64,000 bases of DNA, taken from NCBI GenBank assembly GCA_030549205.1, contig JAUKTV010000002.1, forward strand, positions 806,001 to 870,000. The letters are read 5' to 3'. The stretch comes from Apiosordaria backusii. Taxonomy: Eukaryota > Ascomycota > Sordariomycetes > Sordariales > Lasiosphaeriaceae. The first letter of the stretch is position 1, and each line of letters begins with the position of its first letter. Positions 12,709 through 23,114 of the stretch are shown piece after piece. Below the pieces are notes generated by a model that did no database searches, had not been told where the DNA came from, and saw nothing but the letters and a program-made list of their open reading frames with translations. A program made the position numbers and the translations under genes.

Positions 12709-13386
12709 TATTAAAATAAATATTTTATAAGCCTATAAGTATAGACCTATATAGAGAACGGTATAGAATATTAAAAGTAAAGAGGGCTTTATTTGCAATA
12801 TATAATAGTAATTAAGTATTAAAGGAATATAAATTATAAAGGTAATATCCTATAATATATAGAAGGTAAATACTATAATATAGGCTTATAAGGTATTGTA
12901 AAATATAGTAAATTAGTATATTAAATTAACTTATTAATTAAAAAAATATTATAATAAATAATTATAAAGGATAAGATCTATTATAGGTCTTTAACTTTAT
13001 ATTACTTTCTAAATCTTTCTTTATTTTAAAGCTTAAATACTTATTAAGTCTATTAATTATAGGGTTTAAATGTCTATTAAGTCTATTAACTATAGAGCTT
13101 AAATGCCTATTAAGTTTATTAATTATAGATTTAACTGGCTAGTTAAGTCTAATTATTAGGTATGTTAACTGGAAGTTGTTATAGGGTATAGGACGTTAAT
13201 GTTTTACCGTTATAGTACATTAACTATTTAGGGCTTCGGGCTGCTTTAGAGGTTTAAAGACCATTGCAATTACTGTAATAGAGTATTAATAAGCGCTGTA
13301 ATTTTAAGCCATTGGTTATTATTAGCCCTATAGGTTATAGGCTAAAATATACTGTAAAGTCTATAACTAAGTACTGTATTTTAACA
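12709..13386 (-). repeat. 5' LTR of the copia element
   Basis: This 678-bp partner of 5983-6660 runs from TATTAAAATAAATA (originally TGTTGAGATAGG) to ATTTTAACA, followed by the ATACT duplication. Its left end is more heavily mutated than that of the other LTR, while its right part (about 13135-13386) keeps GC-richer stretches such as GGGCTTCGGGCTGC. Confidence 0.88.
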
Positions 13387-13640
13387 ATACTTTAAAAAGG
13401 TAAAGATCTTTAACTTATAATATTATATGCTTAAGGTTATTTTAAAATAGATTAAATATAACGTGTCTTAACTATATATTCTATATAATATTAAAGACAT
13501 TAAGTTAGGTTAATAGATAAGATAGGTTTAATATTTAAGATGTAAAGTTAAGTTATTAAAGTACGAATTTTTGTAAGAAAACACTTTTAAAGAAGTCCTG
13601 GATTAGCGTTATAGAAAAAGCTTATAAAAGTACCATTAAT

Positions 13641-13840
13641 AATAAGTAAGTAAACCATTAGTAAGGTAAGTAGACTATAAGTAACCTAAAGTAGCCCTAA
13701 GTATAGTAAGCAAACCTTAAGCAATCTATAAGCGAAGTAAGCAAACCTTAAGTAGTCTATAAGCGAGGTGAGTAGACCTTAAGTAGACCCTAAGCGAGGT
13801 AAGTAGACCTTAAGTAGTCCTTGAGCGAGGTAAGCAGACC
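13641..13840. repeat. 31-bp minisatellite at the edge of the AT-rich block
   Basis: Units of 31 bp of the form GCGAGGTAAGTAGACCTTAA plus GTAGTCCTTGA repeat head to tail at 13701-13731, 13732-13762, 13763-13793, 13794-13824 and partly 13825-13840, with more diverged copies back to about 13641. The left units are AT-mutated and the right ones are not, so the RIP gradient ends within the array. Confidence 0.8.
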
Positions 13841-14716
13841 GGAGCTGAAGATGAGCCGGTCTTGAGCTCTACTTAATTTAGGAGAGATAAAGCGGCGAGA
13901 AGTTACGTGGCGAATTGTGTCCAGATTCCGGTAGTACAACAATAAGTTACCCAGGGTAACCAGTTCGTTCCAGATTCAAACCTACCTGTCGGAACGCAGT
14001 GGGTTAGGTGAGCGTACGGTAACATTTAAGTCTTGCATGCAGTTGAAGATCTTGACTCATTCCTGGTGCCTTCGTGTGGGTGTATGGTCCTAAGCTTCCA
14101 ACACAACAGGAAGAGAGACTTCGTCACAAACTTTTTGTCGAAGTTAGTTCGTCAGTAAGAAACGTAGAGCACCAGAAAATTGGGCTGAGGTTGGGTTTTG
14201 AAGCCCCATCCTTTTCGCTTTGCTTAGCCGTTACCTGTGGAAGTCGCAAGCCAACAACATCCACCTCGCAGTGCAGAGAAATGGTTGGGTAATAAGTGTG
14301 ATCCCGAGACTGGGAGGTCTCGTGGTGAAGGTAACGCATGGCAAGACCTGGTAGGTATCTCGTGTGAGTTGTCTTCAAATTGCTGTGTAAGTGGACGTTG
14401 TCAACATCATAGAGTAATAAGTCGCATTTCAAGAAGGTACCTGGCCTGAGACTGTTCCATTCCGTGCATGTAATCTTGATTAAACATGCCTAAGGTAAAC
14501 ACATAATTGTTGCTGTTCTGACTCGGTCAAAAAATACCCAGCAGCCTGCAGGGTCATGTTTGATATACCTAGGTATGAAATACAAAGGAGACATCTCCAG
14601 GTTAGAATATTTTCAGTGTCGATACTGCTGACCACTACCACCTTGACCTTCCCAACAACTTCTACTTCTCAACAGTTAGGTAGTATGTTGCCAACTCTTT
14701 GCTACCCTTCTCACCG
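13841..14716. other. Transition zone, no recognised gene
   Basis: Base composition returns to normal here. Frames of about 70-100 codons occur on both strands at 14074-14449, but I recognise no domain or splice structure. The last 300 bp are the presumed 3' flank of the ankyrin gene. Confidence 0.4.
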
Positions 14717-17700
14717 CTACTCACGGCGAGAATTGTCCGCACCACCTTTCCATGGGACTTCCGGAACTATCTGATCTAATTTAAAGAACCAATAATCTAA
14801 AGACCTGCGATTATATGGGTTAAAGGTCTTTGGATCCTCTTTGGCGGGTTCCCAGACAACTCCAGCTCTTTGGCCGCCCAATATCTCATCGTCTGTCAGG
14901 TTGTCCCCATCAAGGTTTTCGAGAGCCTCCGAAACCACAGCCTTCCAGTCATTCTTCCAGAATTGTATTGCATGATTAATATCGTGAACCGCGACGTCAG
15001 CAATACTGTCGAACTGGGTTTCCAACTGCAAAAGGAGCTCTTCTAGCAGACCAAGCTCATATGCATGTTCTGATTCAAGCTCGCCAATTTCTTCATCGGA
15101 GCGAGGATTCCACCGGCATCGGCCGGAGCCATAGAAATGGGTGTAATGAGAATCCACACAGGGATACCTCCACCGACAACCGGCATCATCATGATTAGGG
15201 TGGCAGCAAGTGTGGGCGAGGCCTAGAGCCTCGAATGTAAAAAATCTGAAAGCTGCTCTGTGCTGATCCCTATCGATATTTTCCCCCGAATCTCCTAGAA
15301 AGATAAGGTAACCAAGGAAGGGCGCTGGCTCCTCAAGGTTATGGTTGGCATGGCAGTAAACTGCGAACGCTTTTAGCATAAAGATAAAAGGACTACACCC
15401 GTTGACTGAACACCGGCATCGACATTGGTCGTATAGGTTAGCACATGTCTCTGAGCTGTAAAGCACCATCCTGCACGGCCACTGGTAGTCTTTCAATCTC
15501 GATACATCGAGTCGCGCAATGGTTTCCACCGTTATTGGCCACATGTTGTTGAAGTATGATCCAGCGAACAACCCCAGTTCCCAAAACACAATGTGAGCAC
15601 TGAGTAAGGCCTTTCCTTCATTCATTGGCCCTAGTTGTCGAGTCAGAAGATCCGCTCCATGATTGTCAAGCCATTCAAGGTAGGGGTAATTTCGACACAT
15701 AGCAGAAAAGATGGCCGGAGGAGTTGAACTGTCTTCCCTCCAGATCGGAAAGTCAATGTCTTCGAAGCCAAGTCTCCAGAAGATATCGGCATCTTCAGGA
15801 TCCACTAATTGCATATACACAGTGAAATGGCCGTCGCCCCTGTTTTCGCCTGGCGCGGAGTCTGCACCTTCTGCAAAATCTGGAATTTTGATCCCGTGTC
15901 TCTCCAAAGCACCTATGACAGCTGGAATCTTAGCGTCAAGGATCTTGCTGGAATCAAGCTCGAGTATGGCAACTTCTGTAGCGGGAAGACAGTGCAGTGC
16001 AAATTTCTTGAGGAGCTCACGCCGTGCTCGGAGGTGGTGCGCATATCGTCGTTTGCAACGCTCAGAGGCTAGACTAAAGAGGCCCGGGAGGGACACTATG
16101 GCCTCTAGATACCACGGGAGGTCGTCGTTACGATATAGCGTTAGGGGCGATCCGGCTCGAAGGAGCATAGCCAGAGGTTTGGCGCAATTGCAACGCGAAC
16201 ACCTCCGTCTGGATATTCCATTTCGACAGTGTCTGCCACTGTAAGCAAGCGCGCACCCAAGTGGAGTGAGATTGTGGACGTTGATCTCACTGAATGGCAG
16301 CAGGCTATCGGTGGTTTCGAGCAATATTTCCAAGCAATCAGGGCTGCTAGCTGCTAGGTGGAATGGCGTTTGTCCTAAGGCGTTCCTTTCATTCAAAGTC
16401 GCCGGGCACTGTTTTAGAAGCAGCCTAAGTTCATTACAGTTGTTGGCGAGGAGAGCGTTGCTCAAAGGACCGCAATCAAGCACTGCGATGTCGAGGTCAG
16501 CTGCACGTGATCACCTCAACTACCTAGTCCATTTACTTATGGGTAGACACACTAATACTAAGGTAGTATAACAATGAAATACAGTACGATGAATAACGTA
16601 CCTTCTGCGATGTGAGGTGAAGACCTGGGCAAGTCGATAGCTTGGGCTCTCCATCCAGACATGCCGTTGTATACCATAAGAGTCCCTGGATCTTCGATGG
16701 GGTTTGTGGAAGCGACTTCTGGGGCTTTGGTCAAGATTAGGTCAAAAACATCTAGCAAAGCTCGACCTTCGCCGTCAAAAGACTCGATGAGCATATGAAG
16801 TGGTGATCTGTCCGCGACTGAATTAGCTTCAGGAGTTTACAAGCACCGACATCACAACCTACTTTGTAATGGGGATGCCTTGTTCCAGCAAGGATTTGAT
16901 CAAAAGGACCAGAGGCCGAAGAAAGGCTTCCCGATAACCAAAGTCTGTCGATCGCAGTGTGTAACAGTAGGTGAACTGCTCTAAGTTAGACATAACTGGA
17001 ATTGAGCTGCCAATAAAGTTATACAGATTTGAAATATCGAGAAATAACGCACGTTCCAAACCGCCCAGTGGATGAGAGACTTGTTTGCAGCGTCTACATC
17101 AAGGGGCGATGCAATTCTATTGCGAAAGAGGAAAAGGATTTTGGCCAGTGCTAATGCGGTGAAGGCCTCCCATCGCCTAAGCCCAATGCCGTAAAGTATC
17201 TCTTGTTCATCACAGTAGCATGTAGCATCTGAAACTAGGTCCAAGATCTGCCATGCTGGAGCGGTAGACTTGTCTACCGTCGGGTAATAAGTGAAAGCTG
17301 GGCTTATGCTGAGGCCGCCAGCACCATAGATTGCAGTTAGAGTGATCTGAATAGCCACCTGACACAGTCGGCCTAAGCCTGTGAATGTCACACCAGCTTG
17401 CCACTTTTGTGTCACCGTTGCTGCGTTCGCTCGCGGACACCCAGAAATATGAGAGTATTCGGTAGTGGTTGCCCCGTACACCGAGCCAAGATCGCCAATG
17501 CTGTAGCTATGCTGTCTACGCTGCCGATGTAGCCGACACCGGCATACTGAGCTGGCGCCTAAAAAGGACCAGACCGTTTCTTCATAAGATTGGCTGGCCG
17601 ACTTCAAGTGAGAATTAACCTCATATGATGATGAGGTGCCGGGTGCCGTTCGGTCTTGTGATAAGCGCCTTGCAGCCTGTATCGAATCCGCTGCAATTCT

Positions 17701-18799
17701 TAGCGCTCCCGGTTTGGAAACGAGCCGATGGACGACAGTTTGAGCAATCAGTTCAGCCTTCCCATGTCAGTCTCGATCCATATTGTCACTTTGCCAAATT
17801 TTGAAAGCAGACATACCTGCCTTCTTTGCTCCCCATCACGAATGAACTTCTTCCGATGACGGGAATCAGAAATCGCTCTCAGTTGAATGACTTCGTTGAG
17901 CACCCGAGCCCCAAGCTCCAACTGCTTTCTCTCTGAGTCTCGGGTATGTCTGATGATCTCATTGCAGTGCGTAATAGATCGGTCCTTCATATCATCCAGA
18001 GCTTCGCTATGGAGCTGTTGGGCTTGGTGAACAGCAGCTACCTGCCCGCTCAACTGATGATGGTTTGCGTTCTGTGAAAGATTGGATTGCTGGATCCGAT
18101 TGTCAAGTTCTTTTCTGACATCAACGAGACACGTTTCCACTGACGCAAGTGCCGTCTTTGCATCGTCCAGAGAAGCGCCGTTGGCCTGAATGCTGGACTC
18201 GACTGCCGCCAACCCGCTTACGATGGAACTCGAGATATCCCTGTACGGAAGAGTTCAGTAGGGAGTACAGTGGACTGGGGACGTTTAAGCACTCACAGGC
18301 CAAAGGCTTGCATAGCTAAAGCCAATGCTTGGCTGACCTGGAGTAATCGGTCTTGAAGCTGTGTAATCTTTGAGCGCTCCAAAGGGTATGTGACATGTCG
18401 CTTAAACGTTGCTTGGAGCTTTGACGGCCGGCCAGTGGTCGTGAATCGGGCAACAAGGTCCTCCAGGCCCTTCAGCTCTGCGTCAACATTCTTGAGACTA
18501 CGTATCAGGGCCTCTGTCGGGGCAGCGTGGGTCGGTTGGAATGATGTTGAAAACGTTTCAATAACTCGTAGACTCTCTGTAAGATTATCTGCCAGTCGTC
18601 TTGTAAAAGCTAAGGTAGTCAATGTTAGAGACTAGATACTATGCGTACCAGAGAATGTAAGTCACGGTGGAACCCTCATACCAATCTGCTCGTCCTGTCC
18701 TTTCACCGCGTCAAGATATTTGATGATGCCCCCACCGATTTGAATCCCAAGCGAAATAATACTGGCAGCAAGGCCGCTCACGGCAAGCGCGTCAGCCAT
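14717..18799 (-). CDS. PigL_N-type N-terminal domain plus ankyrin-repeat protein
   Basis: The seven-exon model is 18799-18682, 18609-18297, 18240-17817, 17757-17053, 16975-16863, 16807-16602 and 16500-14717, giving about 1220 residues. The start MADALAVSGLAAS and the first 145 residues match the fungal azaphilone-cluster protein L / STAND N-terminal domain (GIQIGGGI, then a long helical region ending LALAMQAFGL). A coiled-coil stretch rich in Gln and His follows (about residues 150-280). Ankyrin units are visible: SLIHWAV, SPLHMLI, TPFHLAA and a unit holding TPLGCALAY. No NACHT or NB-ARC ATPase lies between, so it is not a complete NLR. All junctions keep phase; that between exons 4 and 5 (GTGCGT...GAGCAG) is the least certain. 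Its function is unknown; related architectures are linked to allorecognition or signalling. Confidence 0.75.
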
Positions 18800-19306
18800 G
18801 GCCGCTCAAGTGGACTGCGCGAGGATTCTGGCCTAGCAAGCAGTGGGTGGTAGATATGGGGTGGTGATGATGCCAGAGGAAAGGCGGTCTCGAAATGGGG
18901 CGGGGTTGCCTGGAAGAAGAGGAATGGGTTTCTACCTGAACGAGGCGTGCTGGTGTGGCGGAGCTCAATGCGCATTCATGCATTGATCCATCGAATCAGG
19001 ATAGGCTCAGAGGGGTTACACATGCAGATCATGCAGCCGAGTAAGACTCGCAGGACAATTGTCGGGTGCAGAGGTCCTTCGGCCATGAAGTCAAGGCTCC
19101 GAGGAGTAATGGGAGTGGGGTGGAATAGGTAGTCTTTTTTGCTGCTTCATGATGGTATACCGCGTTGTATATGGCAGAAAGGACGTCTGTATCTCCAAAT
19201 TTCAAGGTTGAACTCATGCCAAAGTTATTGTTCCCAATGAGTCATAATGCAGGACGACCTTATTAGGCATATTTTCAAATTCAAGATTATCAATCTACAG
19301 TTTAAA
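18800..19306. other. Intergenic, upstream of the ankyrin gene
   Basis: This is the presumed promoter and 5' UTR of the minus-strand ankyrin gene and the upstream side of the broken tRNA gene. I see no other feature in it. Confidence 0.4.
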
Positions 19307-19575
19307 AGCTGCGTGGCGCAGCGGAAGCGCGCCGGGCTCATAACCCGGAGGTCACTCGATCGAAACCACTTGTTGCCGTAAATCTTTATCATTTTCTGCA
19401 CTTGCTTATCCTGTTTAGCGATCCACTGACCACGTGCTACGAAATTATGAAATTTTCCGACCATTTCACAACGATTTTCGGACCATTTCACAACTTCGTA
19501 GTATGTGGCCAGTGTTCCACTAAACAGGATAAGGAACTGCAGAAAATGATAAAGATCTACGGCAGAGTAGCAGCT
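19307..19575 (+). pseudogene. Initiator tRNA-Met (CAT) gene split by an insertion
   Basis: Bases 19307-19366 are the first 60 nt of a fungal initiator tRNA-Met: AGCTGCG acceptor strand, D arm GGCGCAGCGGAAGCGC, anticodon stem CCGGG/CCCGG around CTCATAA, and T-arm ACTCGATCGAAAC. The gene breaks inside the T stem. After 198 bp of fold-back DNA the missing 3' end appears at 19565-19575 (GAGTAGCAGCT): C plus GAGT completes the T stem opposite ACTCG, and AGCAGCT pairs with AGCTGCG at six of seven positions. A T5 run follows at the usual distance. As a gene it is probably dead, because the palindrome would be transcribed within the tRNA. The tRNA-like start also raises the possibility of a SINE head, but the matching 3' end argues against that. 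Confidence 0.8.
19367..19564. mobile_element. 198-bp fold-back (MITE-like) insertion
   Basis: Almost the whole segment is an inverted repeat. The left arm from 19374 (TGCCGTAAATCTTTATC) matches the reverse complement of the right arm ending at 19564 (TGCCGTAGATCTTTATC), with good matching continuing about 90 bp inwards. The centre holds two direct copies of GACCATTTCACAAC. The extra CACTTGT at 19367-19373 may be part of the element or insertion debris; I see no clean target duplication. It has no coding capacity, as expected of a non-autonomous element. Confidence 0.75.
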
Positions 19576-19586
19576 CCTTATCTTTC

Positions 19587-19591
19587 TTTTT
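19587..19591 (+). terminator. Pol III terminator of the split tRNA gene
   Basis: TTTTT lies 11 bp after the last base of the displaced tRNA 3' end and is preceded by TCTTTC. A T-run at this distance is the normal RNA polymerase III stop, and it supports 19575 as the original end of the tRNA gene. Confidence 0.65.
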
Positions 19592-20254
19592 GCCGCCACT
19601 CACCGCCAACAAACCACCCCACTAGTTGATTCCGAGTCAGACATCAACACACTCATTGTCATTATGTCTGGGAATACAGTCATCTCATGTTCATGAATCC
19701 TATGGGTTTAGTTACTTTTCTCTGCACACTTTGTTGCCTGTATCATCAAAATTGGGCTGAACACAGCAAAGGTCGAATCAGCGCACGGATTGGGGAGCGC
19801 AACCGCTGATGGGCCAGACGCGAAATCAGATGACAGCCAATCACAGAGCTGATCGACCACATCAACAGCGGCTCTAATTCTCGACCCCAGTCCGCTCTTG
19901 GCCGAACCGTTCCACCAAACCCAATCGGACGACTGGTGATACAGGGCTTCCACGTTTCCTTTTCTGTCTGTACCGAGTATTCCAGTGGCTCGGGATGTTT
20001 ACTCGACACCTCACTTTAACTTCGCCCGTGGCTGGCCTATGGGGATGGGTGGCGCATCAACCTCGGGAATGCCGCGTGGTCTTCTCTGAGCAATCACCCT
20101 TCCATTCTTGTTCCTCTGTTTGGCCGTGACCCATCGCAGCGGTTCCTTGCTGACATTACCAACCGAGTGCTATCACGCGGAAACCCCCGCGCCCTGACTG
20201 ACGACCGACCTTATTTTTTCTGTCTTGTATTTACTTTTTTCCTGAAGGACTTTG
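19592..20254. other. Intergenic, promoter side of the C2H2 gene
   Basis: There is no recognised gene here. The stretch is the presumed upstream region and 5' UTR of the plus-strand gene starting at 20255; it includes a pyrimidine-rich run (TATTTTTTCTGTCTTG) near 20212. Confidence 0.4.
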
Positions 20255-22648
20255 ATGCCTCTACCCAACTCCAGATCGGCCACGCCTTCGCAGCGGAGCA
20301 ACCCCAGCAGGTTGAGGAACACACTTTTGCACAGTCGTACGCCACCGGCTCATTCCTCCTCTCTTTCACGTCACAGCACCTCAAATACGCCATCGACATC
20401 ATTGAATCGCACGCATGGCCGCCAGACGCCCCAAGAAGAGCCGCAAGTACTTCCGAGAGCAGGTCCGAGCCGGGCGTGGGAATTGAGACCGCCGTCAAGG
20501 CCATACATCACCATGTCGTCGCGGCCATCGTCCACAATGGATGGACGTATATCTACTCAAAGCCCTAGGCTATCAGTCCTCGAAAGGGCACAAGAAGCCA
20601 AGCGAGAAGAAGATGCATTGGCCACCCGGGCCGCGAGGAGGGAAAGTCTTGCTCACAGACTAGCGTCCGCTAGGACTGCCGCCGATGGGGCTCTCGCTCT
20701 GACCGCGGAATCCCCCATGAGATATACCGCAGTTCCGAGGCGACATACCGGCCAGGACATCCCCATCCAGAATGTTCTCCGGCAGGATGCTGGATACCAG
20801 TCCATGAGTGCGGATATACTGGCTGCCGTTTTTTTGCAAGAAAAGCACAACATGGATCCGGAAAGAGCATCTCGAGCCCTGAGAATTTGGGATGCCGTGA
20901 TCAAATGTTTAGATGAAATCTCTATGTCGATGGATGTGACCCCAGGGCAACTGATGTGCCACTCAGCAGACCGATTGGACTGTGAGAGCAACACTGGAAG
21001 GCAATCACTACTGTCACCGTTGTCACGGGTGCCTCCTAGTCTGAAGGGACCATTACCAGAACAGCAAGACGGCCCCAAGACGCCGACAGATGCACCTGGA
21101 CCAAAATACCCTTGCCCGTTTAGGAAGCGGAATCCGGTGAGGTTCAACATCCGGGAGCACGACAGTTGTGCCCAAACCCCCTTTTCATTTATGGAACTCA
21201 GGTCAGTGATTAACTGGCTCGATCTACTTTTTTAACTTGCCTTTTTGCTGACTTTTTGACAGAAAACACATCGTCTCTCATCACAAACAGAGATACAAGC
21301 CTCGCCAATGTCGTCGGTGCAAGGTGCAATTTGGCAGTGACATGGCTTTGCTGGAGCACTTGATGCTTCCCAAGGACCAGATTTGTGATGTTAACTCATC
21401 GCCGGGCAATTACGACCAGGAAGATGGCATCTCTCCCGAAATCGAGAAGGCTCTGCACGATCCAAAACAAGCTGATGATTCGTGGACCTGGGAGTCCATA
21501 TGGCGGCTCTTATTTCCATGTGATACCGAGATTCCTGATTCAGGTCTGTTTCCTCTCTGTCCTCGAAGTATTTACCGTGATGCTGACAACTGGCAGATTT
21601 TCATCCCATAGTCGAGCTCTTTGAAGTCGATCATGCTTTTGATACCGACGAACCAAGTCTCAAGACGAACCTCCGTGACACTCTCCGTCTTCTTTTGCCA
21701 CAGGAAAGCATAGAGGACGAGTACTGTTGCTTTTTGGCAGGACAGCTGGACTTGGTGTTTCAAGCACACCGGGCGAATGTCATGAGGCAGTGTTTGGAGA
21801 ACTCTGGCTCACCTGCCCTGACACCAGCACCACCACTGTCATCATCTTCATCTGACTGCACCACAGCAAGCACGGACACAGATCGTCAGTCCTTTCCCAG
21901 TGTAAGAAGGGGTACGAAGCGGCGCTCTGCCGGACTGAGTATTCTCTCAACAAGCTCTCCCAACAACACCGGTGGAGTCAAGACCCTGAAGGCATTTGCT
22001 TGTGCCGACCAAAAGAACCGCATTGTCAATCACAGCGTCAGCCATTTGGAACAAAAAGAAACGTCGACAGCCTCGAGCACACCGACCTTGGTTAATGGCA
22101 CCCCTGTAACCGAAAACTTTGGAAATGCCACTAGAGACTCGACCTCGAGAGAAAGCCTTGACTCAGCCATTGGGATGAGCGTCACGGGCTGTGATCTGTG
22201 CAGTCAAGAGCCTTGCCGGTGCAGAGAGGTTATCATGTCTTCAAGTTCTTCGTCGGCATTCGAAGTGGACCGCCTTAGATACTGGAGAAACAAAGAATTA
22301 TGGGAACAGCAAGAACAACAACTGCAGCAGAATCTCAAACAGCAGCCGACGAGAACCTTGCGTCGAACCGGGCAGACGATAGGCCAAGGGAAGATATTGC
22401 AATATCGAGGGAAGGAGCCGGAACAGGAATTTTGCGCTTTGGGCATATCGAATTCAGGAAATAACAAGGTTCTGGATACAGGAGAGGAACTGAAAGAACC
22501 GAAGGGTAATGATAATGGGGGACGACTTACGCCAGTTGATAAAGTAAAAGACTCTAGTGGCGAGGGGGACCAAACCGGGCACTCTCCACAGAGCTTTAAA
22601 CAGAGGGTCATGAGGAAGAGAGACTTCAGTTACGTCAGGGGGTCTTGA
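20255..22648 (+). CDS. C2H2-type zinc-finger domain protein
   Basis: Three exons (20255-21201, 21263-21543, 21597-22648) keep phase across introns GTCAGT...GACAG and GTCTGT...GGCAG and give 759 residues. The N-terminus is Ser/Arg/Pro-rich and disordered. After about residue 290 comes the conserved block CPFRKRNPVRFN, then ESCA-like HDSCAQTPF, MELRKHIVSHHK and CRRCKVQF with a trailing HL, interrupted by intron 1. This is a fungal family of atypical paired C2H2 fingers common in Sordariomycetes, presumed nuclear; its function is not known. The C-terminal third is Ser- and Gln-rich with a CDLCSQEPCRC cysteine cluster and a short Gln/Glu coiled run. The first ATG in frame is used; a TTG one codon earlier is not a likely start. 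Confidence 0.8.
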
Positions 22649-23114
22649 GTGGGAGGTAGAGGTGGGTCTAATCACATGCATGCATCTTGGCTGGAATAAT
22701 TCGGAGAATCTTAGATACATGGTTTGCAATTGATGTTTTTTGGAGAACGAACGGAGAGAATATCCCAGCTGGCTGGCTGGTGGAATTTTGCCGCCGGGAT
22801 CAGAGCAGTGGACAGTACTAGCACCCGGATACGATACCACTGCGAGTTTATAGCCGCGCCAATCAAAGAACATGACTTCACGTGAGCAGGACGTCGATAG
22901 CATTCTACCTTCGGTTTGCTTTCCGTTGTATCCGGACAGAATTTCTCCGTCCGGCCTGTGTCTAAGTAGATCACCATGGAGCTGACTTGCCCTGTATTAG
23001 GTGATGGGCTCGTGGCCCTGATGATGAAGCCTTATACTTCAAGCCAGTCCCTGCCACCCCGACATTATGAGTTTTACGTAGGGTGCATAGTAACTTCAGG
23101 CTCCAACCACAGCA
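22649..23114. other. Intergenic between the C2H2 and GH43 genes
   Basis: No gene is recognised. The direct repeat CTGGCTGGCTGG lies near 22772. The rest is presumed 3' flank of the C2H2 gene and promoter of the GH43 gene. Confidence 0.4.

Larger units (their letters stand above)
5983..13386 (-). mobile_element. Full-length Ty1/copia LTR retrotransposon, RIP-inactivated
   Basis: Two LTRs of exactly 678 bp (5983-6660 and 12709-13386) flank about 6.05 kb of degraded internal DNA. The 5-bp sequence ATACT abuts both outer ends (5978-5982 and 13387-13391), as expected of a target-site duplication. On the minus strand the order is LTR, primer-binding site, a gag-sized gap of about 1.6 kb, protease relic near 11.05 kb, then RNase H relic near 7.1 kb, polypurine tract and LTR. 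This is copia order, with RNase H last and no integrase after it. Two younger solo LTRs interrupt the interior; without them and their duplicated targets it is about 5.0 kb, normal for copia elements. No open frame survives, so it cannot be autonomous. Relic matches were read by eye. Confidence 0.88.
1101..13860. repeat. AT-rich, RIP-degraded repeat block
   Basis: From about 1.1 kb to 13.86 kb the sequence is extremely AT-rich, dense in TA and poor in CpG, and has no open frame over about 60 codons apart from those inside two GC islands at 7627-8019 and 8058-8670. Where the ancestral sequence can be inferred from relic proteins or from a less-mutated repeat copy, the differences are almost all C-to-T or G-to-A transitions. 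This is the known footprint of repeat-induced point mutation in Pezizomycotina. The block holds a DUF3435-like relic, a tandem duplication and a full copia-type element, listed separately. In the remainder (about 1101-2880 and 13392-13640) I recognise nothing. Confidence 0.9.

Noticed and set aside
15711..16244. 177-codon plus-strand frame in the ankyrin gene
   Set aside because: It is antisense to exon 7 of the ankyrin protein; there is no recognisable content.
19307..19564. tRNA-derived SINE instead of a split tRNA gene
   Set aside because: The displaced 11 nt that complete both stems, followed by a Pol III terminator, are better explained by insertion into a tRNA gene; a genome search could still revive the SINE reading.
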